From: Bog-756 sp963741055
GTDB lineage: Bacteria; Actinomycetota; Acidimicrobiia; Acidimicrobiales; RAAP-2
DNA length: 64,000 nt
Assembly: GCA_963741055.1 (NCBI GenBank)
Contig: CAVUGU010000015.1
Coordinates: 174,274 to 238,273 of the forward strand
Direction of reading: 5' to 3'
Of the stretch, positions 27,248-35,943 are shown piece by piece; position 1 is the first letter of the stretch, and each line of letters starts with the position of its first letter. The translations under genes were made by a program, and so were the position numbers. Under the pieces are notes generated by a model. That model was given only the letters and a program-made list of their open reading frames with translations. It searched no databases and was not told the origin of the DNA.

Positions 27248-28766
27248 GTGAGCGACTGCGAGCCTGAGAGCTCGACGAGTCCCGACCCGCCCGACGAAGG
27301 TGCGCAGGTCGCCACGCCGGCGTCTGCCGGCGATGCGCCGACCTCGGTCCCGGAGGGTTCTCGAAGGAGGCGCAAGCACCCGGTCATCGTCTGGTCGTCG
27401 GTGGCGCTGGTGGTACTGCTCGTCGCCTCGGCCGGCTTCGTCGTCGCGGCGCGAATCAACAGCCCACTGCCCCAACCCGCCGTTGCCGGTCGGGTCTCCG
27501 CCTGGGTGGTGCCCGGATCCGCCCCGGTCCAACCGTGGCCGGCCCGCGGCCAGGCCGCAGTGGCCATTCCGGCGCTCGGCTACGCGGAGCAGTCGGGACC
27601 GGAGGCGCCCGTACCGATCGCCTCGCTGACCAAGATGACCACCGCACTGGTCGTGCTCCGCGACCACCCGGTTCCTCACGACAGCAGCGGCCCGACCATC
27701 ACCATCACCCCTGACGATGCAGCCCAGTTCGGCGTGGACCTGGCCGACGACCAGACCAACATCCCGCTCCTGCCCGGAGAGACGCTCACCGAACTCCAGC
27801 TGCTCGAGGCCCTCCTCATCCGGTCGGCCGACGATGCGGCCTACACGCTCGCAGCCTGGGACGCCGGCTCACAACAGGCCTTCGTCGCCAAGATGAACGT
27901 CCTGGCCCTCTCGCTCGGCGCGCTCCACTCGCACTACGCGGACACGAGCGGCTTCGACCCCCGGTCGGTGTCGACGGCGGCGGACACGTTGCGCATCGCC
28001 GCAGCGGGGATGGCCATCCCGACGTTCGCGAGCGTGGCCGCGATGCCCTCGGCGAACGTGCCGGGGGCGGGCACGATCCGCAACATCGTCACCGCGATCG
28101 GCACCGACGGGCTCGTCGGGGTCAAGTCGGGCTACACCTCGCAGGCCTCCGGCTGCATGGTGCTCGCCGCGTACCGGTTCGTTCACGGTCGCTCGGTACT
28201 GGTGCTGGCGTCGGCCCTCGGAGAATCGGAACCTGCACCGGCTCCCCCACCCCTCACTGCGCCGACCGCCGCAGTGCCCACCGCGGCAGTGCCCACCGCC
28301 GCAGTGCCGACCGCGGCAGTCCCGACCACCACCACGACGACTGCGGCGGCGCCGACGAACCGCGGCAGCCAACACCACCACGACCACCACCGCCCCCTAC
28401 AGCCCGCTCGAGGCGCAGTACCCGCTCCTCTACACCGAGCCGATCGTCGAGCACCTGCTCGACACCTCGGTGGCGGCCATCGTGCCGGTGCCGGTGGTCA
28501 CCGCCGGACAGACCATCAGTACCGCGAGCACCGTGTGGGGAAGTACCGCAAAAGTCGAACCGGTCGTGGCCGACAACGGCGCCTGGCTGCTCGGCGTCCC
28601 CGGCCAGCGGGTGGTCGCCACGATGGCACCCTCGGCGAGCAAACCCGACGGTCTCTCAGCAGGTGCGGTCCGGTTCACCCTCGGGCCGGAGACCGAGACC
28701 GTGCCGGTGCGGCTGGTCCGGCACATGCCCGACCCCGGCTGGTGGTGGAAGGTCCTCCACAACTAG
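27248..28766 (+). CDS. D-alanyl-D-alanine carboxypeptidase (PBP5-like), frameshifted
   Basis: From GTG 27248 (GGAGG seven bases upstream). Cytoplasmic acidic N-terminus, one transmembrane helix (about residues 46-68), then a penicillin-binding domain. The S-x-x-K is in IASLTKMTT. The S-x-N motif is replaced by SAD in IRSADDAAY, and the K-T-G triad is KSG in VGVKSGYT. A proline/threonine repeat linker (TAAVP units) leads to a frame change near 28370, after which a beta-rich C-terminal domain ends WWWKVLHN at 28766. It trims peptidoglycan pentapeptides. The altered SxN may change activity or penicillin binding. Confidence 0.82.
28263..28325 (+). repeat. 15-bp tandem repeats coding TAAVP units
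   Basis: Four near-identical 15-bp units, each encoding Thr-Ala-Ala-Val-Pro, lie in the linker of the carboxypeptidase and run into an ACC-rich stretch where the frame breaks. Slippage or sequencing error here is likely. Confidence 0.75.
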
Positions 28767-28836
28767 CGACGGCGCACCAGCCGACCCGAACGGCACTCGG
28801 GGTGCGCACCTCGAAAACGAGGTGCTCCCGCGAGTC

Positions 28837-29061
28837 CTAGTAGAGCGCTCCTCGCGGACGGTCCCACCGGCCCTTGATGGAGAGGAACACGATCGCCGCG
28901 ACGACGCCGGGCAGCCAGAAGAGCCAGAAGCCAATGCCCATCCCGAGTCCCCACAGCCACTTCGCGCCTTTGTCCAGGCCGGGTGAACGGACGACTTGCA
29001 CGATTCCGATGATGACCACCGCGAGAGCGGCCAACGAGATGAACCCGAACAACAAACTCAC
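28837..29061 (-). CDS. Small two-helix membrane protein (PLDc_N-like)
   Basis: 74 residues with two predicted helices (about 5-25 and 39-62) separated by RSPGLDKGAKWLW, the layout of small 'phospholipase D N-terminal-like' actinobacterial membrane proteins. Function unknown. The frame is complete and ends RGALY. Confidence 0.65.
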   Translation of the reverse strand: MSLLFGFISLAALAVVIIGIVQVVRSPGLDKGAKWLWGLGMGIGFWLFWLPGVVAAIVFLSIKGRWDRPRGALY

Positions 29062-29116
29062 GTGTTCATCCTACCCGCTGACCTGCGGGCGGGCGACTGC
29101 GGCCCGGCGCGGGGCG

Positions 29117-29293
29117 TCAGGCCGCTTCGCCCACGCAGAGCGAGAGCTCACCCTTGTCGTGTGAGTCGCCGGGGGCGATCACGTGGTCCGGGGACCACTC
29201 GGCCCCGGACCGAGGCGTGGTCGTCCGCTCACGATCCGGGAGGTCGGATCGCGCAGATTCGGATGTCGAGCGGGAAAGAACTTCTGCGCACAT
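29117..29293 (-). CDS. Small hypothetical protein
   Basis: 58 residues from ATG 29293, preceded by AAAGGAGC with six-base spacing, a near-ideal ribosome site that argues for real translation. The product is polar and acidic with two Cys (positions 2 and 53), no membrane helix and no family I recognise. It lies just beyond a strong minus-strand terminator, so it probably has its own promoter. Confidence 0.5.
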   Translation of the reverse strand: MCAEVLSRSTSESARSDLPDRERTTTPRSGAEWSPDHVIAPGDSHDKGELSLCVGEAA

Positions 29294-29379
29294 CGGCTGC
29301 TCCTTTCGGATCGTCCTTCGAATTTGGGGCCACTCGTTCCGAGGGGAGTCCCCCGGGGTGGCTCGGGATGAGGAAACAA

Positions 29380-29422
29380 GCTGAGAAAACAAGAGGAGCC
29401 GCTTCCTGGGAAGCGGCTCCTC
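29380..29422 (-). terminator. Strong intrinsic terminator
   Basis: A perfect 14-bp inverted repeat GAGGAGCCGCTTCC/GGAAGCGGCTCCTC (29393-29406 and 29409-29422) separated by two bases. On the minus strand it is followed by CTTGTTTTCTC, the T-rich tract of a rho-independent terminator. It ends transcription coming from about 29650. Confidence 0.75.
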
Positions 29423-29449
29423 GACGGTTGCAGATCCTCTGCGAATCTG

Positions 29450-29590
29450 TCACTCCGTCGAAAGTGCCTCCCGTACTGCCTTTGCACTGGACGCCAGTGC
29501 GTCCTTCGAACATGCCGTCGAAACGCCGGCAATCGATACGGCCATCGACGAGGGCGCGGAATCGTCGCCGGCAGCCTCTACAACCGACAT
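29450..29590 (-). CDS. Candidate 46-aa small protein ahead of terminator
   Basis: ATG 29590 to TGA 29450 codes 46 residues rich in Ala and Ser (begins MSVVEAAGDDSAPSS, ends REALSTE), with plausible codon use, 28 bp before the terminator hairpin. The upstream ribosome site is weak. The same ~230-nt unit could instead be a non-coding RNA. Family unknown. Confidence 0.35.
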   Translation of the reverse strand: MSVVEAAGDDSAPSSMAVSIAGVSTACSKDALASSAKAVREALSTE

Positions 29591-29656
29591 CACCGCGGAC
29601 TTCTTCCCGCGATCTGCCGGCTTTCGAGCTCGGAGTCCCCTCGGTCACAGCGTCTC

Positions 29657-29662
29657 ATTGTA
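29657..29662 (-). promoter_or_regulatory. Candidate -10 box of small transcription unit
   Basis: TACAAT on the minus strand, about 67 bp upstream of the small ORF; the -35 region (CCTTCA at 17-bp spacing) is weak. Predicted start near 29650. Confidence 0.4.
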
Positions 29663-29786
29663 GCGCCACCTTCGCGTTCTGAAGGGACCGGCACCGACCG
29701 CGGCGCGCGATCTCCGCAGATCGCAGTGCGCGGCGCGCCGCTCCGCGCCCATTTCGGCGCCGGTTCCGACGGTACGCTCTCTCGCC

Positions 29787-30689
29787 ATGGACGCCGGCAC
29801 CAGCGGTGCCGCGCCGCCAGGGTGGTACCCAGATCCGTCGGGGACCGCCGGGTGGCGTTGGTGGGACGGCTACCAGTGGACGGGTCACCTTTCGCCGCCG
29901 ATCGCGCAACCCGTGTTTCAGCAGCCAGTCGGACCGCCGCAACCTCCCGCCTGGGGGCAACCCGCGTACGTTCCCGCTGGATACGGGCCGGTTCCGAATC
30001 CGGCGGTGTGGCCCGTCGCCCCGAGAATCCCCTCGGTCCAGGAGCGCTTCGCATCGGAGACCGAGATGGCGCCGTGGGCCAAACGGGCGTTCGTCGGCAT
30101 GCTGGCAGTGACCGTTCTCCTCGCGATCACCGCGTGGCCCGAGGGAGCCTGGATCCGATCGGTGGTCTCGCAGGTCCAGTCGCAGCTGAACGCCGGAGCC
30201 ACCAACGTGACGATCAACCGGCCCGCAGGGTTGACCATCGTCACCTCCCTGGTCCTGCTCCTCGAGATCGCCATCTTCGTCGTGCTGCTCAATTGGCAGT
30301 ACTCGGCGGCAAAGACGGCTCGGATGCTCGACCTGCCGGCGACCCACTCGCCCGGTCTCGGGGTGGGGAGCTGGTTCATCCCGGTGGTCAATTTCTGGTT
30401 CCCCTACCAGGCACTCCGTGACTGCCTACCCGCGGGCGACCCGGAGCGCAGGGTCGTCGGACGGATGTGGGTCTGTTATCTCGGCGCGGTGGTGACCGGA
30501 GGAGTGGCCCTCGGTCTCTCCTACGCCAGAACACCCATTGCCATCGGCGTGGCGGAGGTGGCGGTCGCGTTCGCCATCGGGGTCGCGTTCAACGGCACCC
30601 GGGCGGTGCAAGCCATCGGCGACGCCCACCGCGAGCTGCTCGAACCCTCCGGCGCGGCCCGGCCGGCCGGCTCGGCCGATCCGGCCTGA
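29787..30689 (+). CDS. DUF2510-DUF4328 membrane protein
   Basis: 300 residues. A DUF2510 motif at residues 10-35 (PPGWYPDPSGTAGWRWWDGYQWTG pattern) is followed by a Pro/Gln-rich linker and a DUF4328 region with about five membrane helices (APWAKRAFVGML..., GSWFIPVVNFWFPYQALRD). DUF2510 occurs at the N-termini of actinobacterial membrane proteins; neither domain has a defined biochemical role. Confidence 0.85.
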   Translation: MDAGTSGAAPPGWYPDPSGTAGWRWWDGYQWTGHLSPPIAQPVFQQPVGPPQPPAWGQPAYVPAGYGPVPNPAVWPVAPRIPSVQERFASETEMAPWAKRAFVGMLAVTVLLAITAWPEGAWIRSVVSQVQSQLNAGATNVTINRPAGLTIVTSLVLLLEIAIFVVLLNWQYSAAKTARMLDLPATHSPGLGVGSWFIPVVNFWFPYQALRDCLPAGDPERRVVGRMWVCYLGAVVTGGVALGLSYARTPIAIGVAEVAVAFAIGVAFNGTRAVQAIGDAHRELLEPSGAARPAGSADPA

Positions 30690-30771
30690 CCACCCCGCCG
30701 AACCACCCGCCCCCAGGCCAAGCGACCCCGAAGCTACGCCTCGCCGAGGCCCAGCAGGGTGCCTCGACCGC

Positions 30772-31359
30772 TCAGTGGACGAGCTTGCGCAGCTGCATCG
30801 AGAGGACGATCTCCAACAGCGCGTAGATGATCAGCCAGATCCCCATGATCCAGACGACCACCGCGAGGGTGACGTGCGGCCAGACCAGGGTGATCAAGCC
30901 GGCCGCGAAACCGAGGATGCCCATTCCGATCCGAAAGCCACGAGTGTCCGACCCGCGGTCGCTGTAGGCGGTGAAGAACTCGATGATCCCCCCGATCAGC
31001 CAGAAGAGCCCGATCAGGAACGCCAGGGTGGCGACGGTCTCGTCGGTGTGGCGGAGGAAGAGGACGCCGACGATGACCGCGAACAGACCGAGGGCTGCCC
31101 CCAGCCATCGTTGCCCGGCGGTGTCCTCGTCCTCGGCGATGGCCGCGACGATGCGGAAGAGCCCGACGACGAAGAGCCAGATGCCGAGAACGATGGCGAA
31201 GGCGTAGACGGTGTCTCTCGGGTGGATCACGATCAACAGGCCGAGGATCAGGGTCGCGATGCCGAAGAAGAGCACCCACCCCCACGACCGCCCGACGACC
31301 TGCAGGACGTCCTCGCCGCCGCCCGGGCGATCGATTCCGGTTCCCCCTGGATCTGACAT
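30772..31359 (-). CDS. HdeD-family membrane protein
   Basis: 195 residues with six predicted transmembrane helices arranged as repeated pairs (GIATLILGLLIVIHP, LGLFAVIVGVLFL, FAAGLITLVWPHVTL), the DUF308/HdeD pattern. HdeD is linked to acid resistance in enterobacteria; the role here is not known. The ATG has GGGAGGT nearby on the same strand. Confidence 0.8.
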   Translation of the reverse strand: MSDPGGTGIDRPGGGEDVLQVVGRSWGWVLFFGIATLILGLLIVIHPRDTVYAFAIVLGIWLFVVGLFRIVAAIAEDEDTAGQRWLGAALGLFAVIVGVLFLRHTDETVATLAFLIGLFWLIGGIIEFFTAYSDRGSDTRGFRIGMGILGFAAGLITLVWPHVTLAVVVWIMGIWLIIYALLEIVLSMQLRKLVH

Positions 31360-31466
31360 GTGGACCTCCCCGGACCACGGATGCCGCCTTTCGGACCGCG
31401 CCCGGTGGAGATCACCTTAGGACCGCGCCCCGGTCCGGACGCGGACCGCCCAGCCGAAGCTCCTGG

Positions 31467-32355
31467 TCAGGCGGCGGGAGACGCCTCCGACACCAGTTGT
31501 TCGCTCGCTGCCCACAGTTGGGCGGCAGCCGCCTCGTCGAGGGCCGCGCCAGAGGGCTTGGTCTGCCGGCACTTGACGAAGTACGCGCCGGTGACCGAAG
31601 CGACCTCCGGCGAGGAGGCGACGTAGATCGAGGTCCGCGCGCCTTTCTCGGGTGTCGAGCGCGAAGGGCTTGATCACCTTGACGCCGAAGGCGAAGACGC
31701 CGTTCGCGTCGCCGTCCCGGGCGAAGCCGGTGGCGACCGTGCCGGGATGGACCGCGTTGGCGGTCACCCCGGTGCCCTCCAGGCGGCGGGCCAGCTCGGT
31801 GGTGAACAGGATGTTGGCCAGCTTCGACCGCCCGTAGGCCTGCATCCCCGTGTAGCGCTTGGTCGACTGGAGGTCGTCGAAGTCGAGCCCGCGACGTGCC
31901 GAGCGGTGCGCGGTCGAGGACACGTTGACGATCCTCGCCGGGGCCGACGCGATGATCCGGTCGAGGAGGAGGGTGGTCAGGAGGAACGGGCCGAGGTGGT
32001 TGATGCCGAAGGTCGCCTCGAAGCCGTCCTTCGTCTCGGTCCGCTCGGAGAGGATGAGCCCCGCGTTGTTGACCAGCACGTCGATCCGGTCGCAGCGTTC
32101 GAGCAGGTCCGCGGCGCCCCGGCGGACCGAGTCGAGGTCGGCGAGGTCGAAGAGCACCAGCTCGACGTCGTCCGACCCGGTCGAGCGACGGATGTCGGCG
32201 ACGGCCTCACGCCCGGACGTCTCGCTGCGCGCGGTCAGTACCGTCCGGGCTCCCGCACCGGCGAGCGCTTCCGCGGTGGCCTTGCCGATGCCGGAGTTCG
32301 CGCCGGTGACGACGACCGTCTTTCCCGCCATCGACGGGACCTCTACAGCGGCCAT
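31467..32355 (-). CDS. SDR, retinol dehydrogenase-like, frameshifted
   Basis: About 295 residues. Cofactor loop TGANSGIG, NNAGL near residue 95, catalytic YGRSK, and HPGTVATGF, as in the RDH/WW-oxidoreductase-like SDRs. A frame change at about 31645 moves the C-terminus (YVASSPEVASVTGAYFVKC...) to another frame, ending at 31467. ATG 32355 is chosen because GGAGG lies nine bases before it; ATG 32361 would leave only three. Substrate unknown. Confidence 0.82.
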
Positions 32356-32481
32356 GCGCATCCACCTCCACCGGTGGTCCGTCGGCCCGACCCTCGAGCG
32401 ACCGACACGACCTTATTGCGGTGTCCCTCGCGGCGCTCTGTCGAGTGCGCCTCGGGTGTGGAGCGGGGCGGAGCAGGCGGT

Positions 32482-33465
32482 TCAGGTACGGGGGTGAGCA
32501 ACGATGGGGGCGATGGGCAACGCGGAGTCCTCTCCGGAACCTGCGTGACTCTGCAGCGGCGTCCGCGCTCCGGTCGGGCCCGAGTCGGGCAGGGACGGCG
32601 CGGCATCCGCCTTCGAGCTCGGGGCGGCGGGCTGGGAACGCCGGCGGCCGAGACGGATGAACAAGGTCAGCGAGGTGGCGACGTAGGCGACCCAGACGAT
32701 GACCTGGAGTGCCGTCGGCTGGTCGGCGTAGCCCAGGAGGCTGTGGAAGACGTCGCCCAGCGAGCTGTCCTCGCTCAGGAACCCCGAGCTGTTCCACAAG
32801 GTGTGGCCGAGGAAGGGGAGCCAGCCGAGCTGCTGCATGTTCTCCACCGCGTCGGCGAGCAACCCGGCCGCGAAGACCATCAGCACGATGCCGAGCACCC
32901 GGAAGAAGAGGCCGAGGTTGAGACGGCGGCCGAGCTTGAAGATCACGAAGGCGATGGCGAGGGCCACCGCCAGCCCGGCGAGCGCGCCGAGCAGCAGACC
33001 CTTCCCGTGCGAACTGGTGGCGGCCTGGTTCGACGAGGCGAAGACGATCGCCAGGGTGAAGACCATGGTCTCGACTCCCTCGCGACCCACCGCCTGGAAG
33101 GAGAGGATGCCGAGCCCGAAACGCGCCTTGCCGCTCAAGGCAGCCGCCGAACGGCGCTCGAGCTCGGCGCCGATGGTCCGGCTGTGCGCCTGCATCCAGA
33201 AGGTCATGTAGGTGAGCACGCAGGCCGCCACCAGATAGGTGATGGTCTCGAAGATGGTCTGCGCGGTCGATCCGGCGTACTGGTGGATGAGGGTGTAGGC
33301 GGCGACCCCGCCACCGATGAGGAGGACCACCGCGGCCCCGACGCCGATGAACACGTCGCGGAAGTGACGGCGCTGACCGATCTTGTCGAGATAGGCGAGC
33401 AGGATCGCCACGATCATGCTGGCCTCGATCCCCTCACGGAGGAAGATCACGAAAGTCGGGATCAT
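32482..33465 (-). CDS. FTR1-family high-affinity iron permease (EfeU-like)
   Basis: 327 residues with seven predicted transmembrane helices. Two REGxE iron-binding motifs are visible: FLREGIEAS at residues 9-17 and VGREGVETM near 128, the hallmark of FTR1/EfeU. EfeU imports ferrous iron in the EfeUOB system; efeO and efeB are not next to it. The C-terminal ~70 residues are disordered. A probable iron box lies 32 bp upstream of the start. Confidence 0.9.
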   Translation of the reverse strand: MIPTFVIFLREGIEASMIVAILLAYLDKIGQRRHFRDVFIGVGAAVVLLIGGGVAAYTLIHQYAGSTAQTIFETITYLVAACVLTYMTFWMQAHSRTIGAELERRSAAALSGKARFGLGILSFQAVGREGVETMVFTLAIVFASSNQAATSSHGKGLLLGALAGLAVALAIAFVIFKLGRRLNLGLFFRVLGIVLMVFAAGLLADAVENMQQLGWLPFLGHTLWNSSGFLSEDSSLGDVFHSLLGYADQPTALQVIVWVAYVATSLTLFIRLGRRRSQPAAPSSKADAAPSLPDSGPTGARTPLQSHAGSGEDSALPIAPIVAHPRT

Positions 33466-33496
33466 CGGCGCACCCTCGGTAGGCCACTCATAGGTT

Positions 33497-33515
33497 TGAG
33501 CTTAGGTAAGCCTAA
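33497..33515 (-). promoter_or_regulatory. Probable DtxR/IdeR iron box
   Basis: TGAGCTTAGGTAAGCCTAA matches the 19-bp DtxR/IdeR consensus at 13 positions by my alignment, with the core TTAGGTAAGCCTAA symmetric. Its position 32-50 bp before the iron permease start fits repression by iron-loaded DtxR/IdeR. Confidence 0.6.
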
Positions 33516-33606
33516 TTTCCACTGGGTGTCAAGAGGGCGGCTGCCGAATTTCTCGGTGATCTTTCGGGCCGCTCGCCGGGGGTGACGAGGGATCGACGGT
33601 GGGTGG

Positions 33607-34161
33607 CTACTCGCCCACTCGCTTCAGCGTGTTGTGATCGGTGTGGGCCAAGGGCTCGTCGAACTCGTTCATCCGCAGGAGCGTGGTCTCGTCGTAGGAC
33701 CAGCCACTCGCGCCCGAGTTGACGGTGACCTCGTAGCTGAGGGTGCTCGCGTTCTCGGCCAGATAGGTGTTCTCGCCGATGGAGTACCGCTCGCCGCCGA
33801 GGGTCGCGTTGAGGGTGAAGGTGCTCGCGTCCGCATCGGCCGTGCCGCCGGCGAGAACGGTGATGCCGCGAGGGACCACGAAGCCGCGCAACACCTCGCC
33901 GGTCGCGGCGTCGTAGAGCCAGTAGCCCACCTCGGTGTGGAACGGGTTCTCCTCGTCGCCGCGCCACATCGCCGAGCGGTAGTCGAGGCCGTAGAGGTGC
34001 TGGTCGCCGTTGTCGACGGGTCCGAACGGCTTCATCGTGCACTTCTCCAAGTAGGGCGTGCCGAGCACCGCCTCCTTCGAATGGGAGTACGCGGTGTCGA
34101 GCCCGCCTTCTCCCTCCCACTCGCCGATCAGCGGGGCCAGTGGCCCCCACTCCGTGCTCAT
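33607..34161 (-). CDS. Nitrobindin/THAP4-like beta-barrel protein
   Basis: 184 residues. N-terminal PLIGEWEGEGGL, then PFHTEVGYWLYDAATGEV and a C-terminal LLRMNEFDEPLAHTDHNTLKRV, the layout of the nitrobindin-like heme-binding ten-stranded barrel. In the family a C-terminal His binds heme; His in AHTDHN is the candidate. Roles include NO or peroxynitrite scavenging. Single gene between the iron permease and thioesterases. Confidence 0.75.
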   Translation of the reverse strand: MSTEWGPLAPLIGEWEGEGGLDTAYSHSKEAVLGTPYLEKCTMKPFGPVDNGDQHLYGLDYRSAMWRGDEENPFHTEVGYWLYDAATGEVLRGFVVPRGITVLAGGTADADASTFTLNATLGGERYSIGENTYLAENASTLSYEVTVNSGASGWSYDETTLLRMNEFDEPLAHTDHNTLKRVGE

Positions 34162-34213
34162 CGTCCACCTCCAGGTTTCCCGCGCCGTCTCACGGGACAG
34201 TGGGTCAGCCTAT

Positions 34214-35071
34214 TCACACCGGGACGACGGTGATGGAGCCGACCGTGACCAGCCGGTCCTCTGCGCCGACGTCGTGGATCGCGACACGGACCAGCGAGCG
34301 GCCGTCGCTCGAACCGAGCACCTCGCACCGTGCCTCGACGGGACCGACCCTCGCCGGGAAGAGGTAGTGCAGCACCGTGTCGCCCGCGGCGACCCGACCC
34401 TCCGACCCGCCCTCCCGGGAGGCCTCGACCGCGCGGCAGGCGCCGACGTCGGCCAGCATGGCGACCGCGCCGCCGTGCAGGATGCCCCAGGGATTCCTCA
34501 GATGCTCCTCGAGTCGGAGCCGGGTGATCGGCCCGGTTCCCGGCTCGATGGCGAAGAACTCGAGCGGAGGACGGGCGAGCGGATCCGGTGGCGCCATCGG
34601 GATCGAGAAGGGGCGTTCGAACTCGAGGTCCCTCGTTCCGGGGTCGAGCACCGAACAGGTCATCGTGGCGACTGCGACCGCGCGATCGTCCGCCCCTTCG
34701 TCGACGACGTCGATCCCGGTGACCACCGCCTTGCGCCCGCGACGCAGCACTCTCGCGTGCAGGCGGAGCGGCCCGCGATGGGAGAGGTCGGCGAAGGTCA
34801 CCATCATCGAGGTGGTGACCACCCACTCGGGCAGGACCGCGATGCCGGCGGTGAACCCGCCGAGGTTGTCGAGTGAGCTGAGGAGCCCGCCGGTCACGAT
34901 GCCGCCGGCGTGGCCGCGCTGGTGCGGGTCGACCGGTATCCGTCCTCCGAACTCCGAGGGCGCGTCGACGCCGTCCGGGGGCGGGATCTCCCACCGCTCG
35001 AGGCGGAAGTAGTCGCCGACCACTCGACGCGGATCGGGTCGGTAGCCGGTGCGATCGGCCATCCGGGTCAC
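34214..35071 (-). CDS. Double-hotdog acyl-CoA thioesterase-like protein
   Basis: 285 residues made of two hotdog folds. The second contains NPWGILHGGAVAMLADVGACRA, the PaaI-like HGG motif; the first has GHAGGIVTGGLLSSLDNLGG. It probably hydrolyses acyl-CoA thioesters. The start overlaps the stop of the next hotdog gene (ATGA), so the two are coupled. Confidence 0.8.
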   Translation of the reverse strand: MTRMADRTGYRPDPRRVVGDYFRLERWEIPPPDGVDAPSEFGGRIPVDPHQRGHAGGIVTGGLLSSLDNLGGFTAGIAVLPEWVVTTSMMVTFADLSHRGPLRLHARVLRRGRKAVVTGIDVVDEGADDRAVAVATMTCSVLDPGTRDLEFERPFSIPMAPPDPLARPPLEFFAIEPGTGPITRLRLEEHLRNPWGILHGGAVAMLADVGACRAVEASREGGSEGRVAAGDTVLHYLFPARVGPVEARCEVLGSSDGRSLVRVAIHDVGAEDRLVTVGSITVVPV

Positions 35072-35943
35072 ACCGAGGCCGCGGCCACGTTGACGTGGGT
35101 GGTCACCCGGCCCTCCGAGCCGGCATCGGAGAGCTCGACCACTGCGCAGGAGTCAGAGGCGGAGCTCCCCTCGAGGACCCTGGCCTGCGAGGTGATCGGG
35201 CCGTCACGACCGAGCGCGAGGTAGGCGACCTGGAGCCCGGTCACCGCGAGCGGCTCGGCGCCGGGTCCGCGCACGGCGCGCATCGCCTCTGCGCCGGCGG
35301 CTTCGGCGAGGAGTGCCATCGCGCCACCCTGCACGGCGCCGAACGAGTTGCGGTGGTACGGAAGTGCGGGCATGGAGAGGCGGCCGGCGAGCGGGTCGAT
35401 CACCTCGATCCCGAGCGATTCGAGGACCGGTCGCTCGAACCCGTCGCCGGTGAAGGCCCATCGCTCGGGCATCTCGGGTACCACGTCGACCGAGGCCGAC
35501 TCGTCGCCCTCGGTGTCTTTCTTTTCGGGGAGGAGGGAGAAGGTCATCGACGCCCAGGCGACCGGCGCGGTCGCCGTCGCGGATGGCGTTGGCGCGGCGG
35601 CGTCTGGTGTCTCGAAGACCACTGCCTCGACCACGAGAGTGGTGCGCCCACGCCGCCGGAGCGACGCTCGTGCCTCGATGCGGGGTCCGCGCGCCGGGCG
35701 GACCATCTCGACCACCAGGTCGGCGGTCGCCATCCTCTGGCGCCCGATCGCACGGAGCGCGACCGAGCCGCCCACCACGTCCACCACGGTGGCGAGCACA
35801 CCCGCCCGGACCCCGCCGTCGGGGCCGAGCACCTGCGGGGTCACCGCCATCCGGAGGTGCACCTCGGTCGGTGCGACCACCTCCCCCTCCATGCCGAGGT
35901 CGGTCAGGAGATGGTGAGCGGGCGGGTAGACGGTCGTCGTCAC
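35068..35943 (-). CDS. Double-hotdog acyl-CoA thioesterase-like protein, paralogue
   Basis: 291 residues, again two hotdog domains: GVRAGVLATVVDVVGGSVA in the first, NSFGAVQGGAMALLAEAAGAEA in the second. The HGG catalytic pattern is QGG, so activity may differ from its neighbour. Starts one base before the SDR stop; part of the SDR-hotdog-hotdog operon. Confidence 0.78.
   Translation of the reverse strand: MTTTVYPPAHHLLTDLGMEGEVVAPTEVHLRMAVTPQVLGPDGGVRAGVLATVVDVVGGSVALRAIGRQRMATADLVVEMVRPARGPRIEARASLRRRGRTTLVVEAVVFETPDAAAPTPSATATAPVAWASMTFSLLPEKKDTEGDESASVDVVPEMPERWAFTGDGFERPVLESLGIEVIDPLAGRLSMPALPYHRNSFGAVQGGAMALLAEAAGAEAMRAVRGPGAEPLAVTGLQVAYLALGRDGPITSQARVLEGSSASDSCAVVELSDAGSEGRVTTHVNVAAASV

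Noticed and set aside
28190..28400. Possible CRISPR array
   Set aside because: The repeated 15-bp units are tandem, without spacers, and encode a Pro-rich protein linker.
29431..29650. tmRNA or other known structural RNA
   Set aside because: A GTTCGAA-like stretch and small hairpins occur, but no tRNA-like acceptor or tag-coding region could be found.
31747..33585. 612-codon plus frame across SDR and FTR1 genes
   Set aside because: Antisense shadow of two genes with clear motifs.
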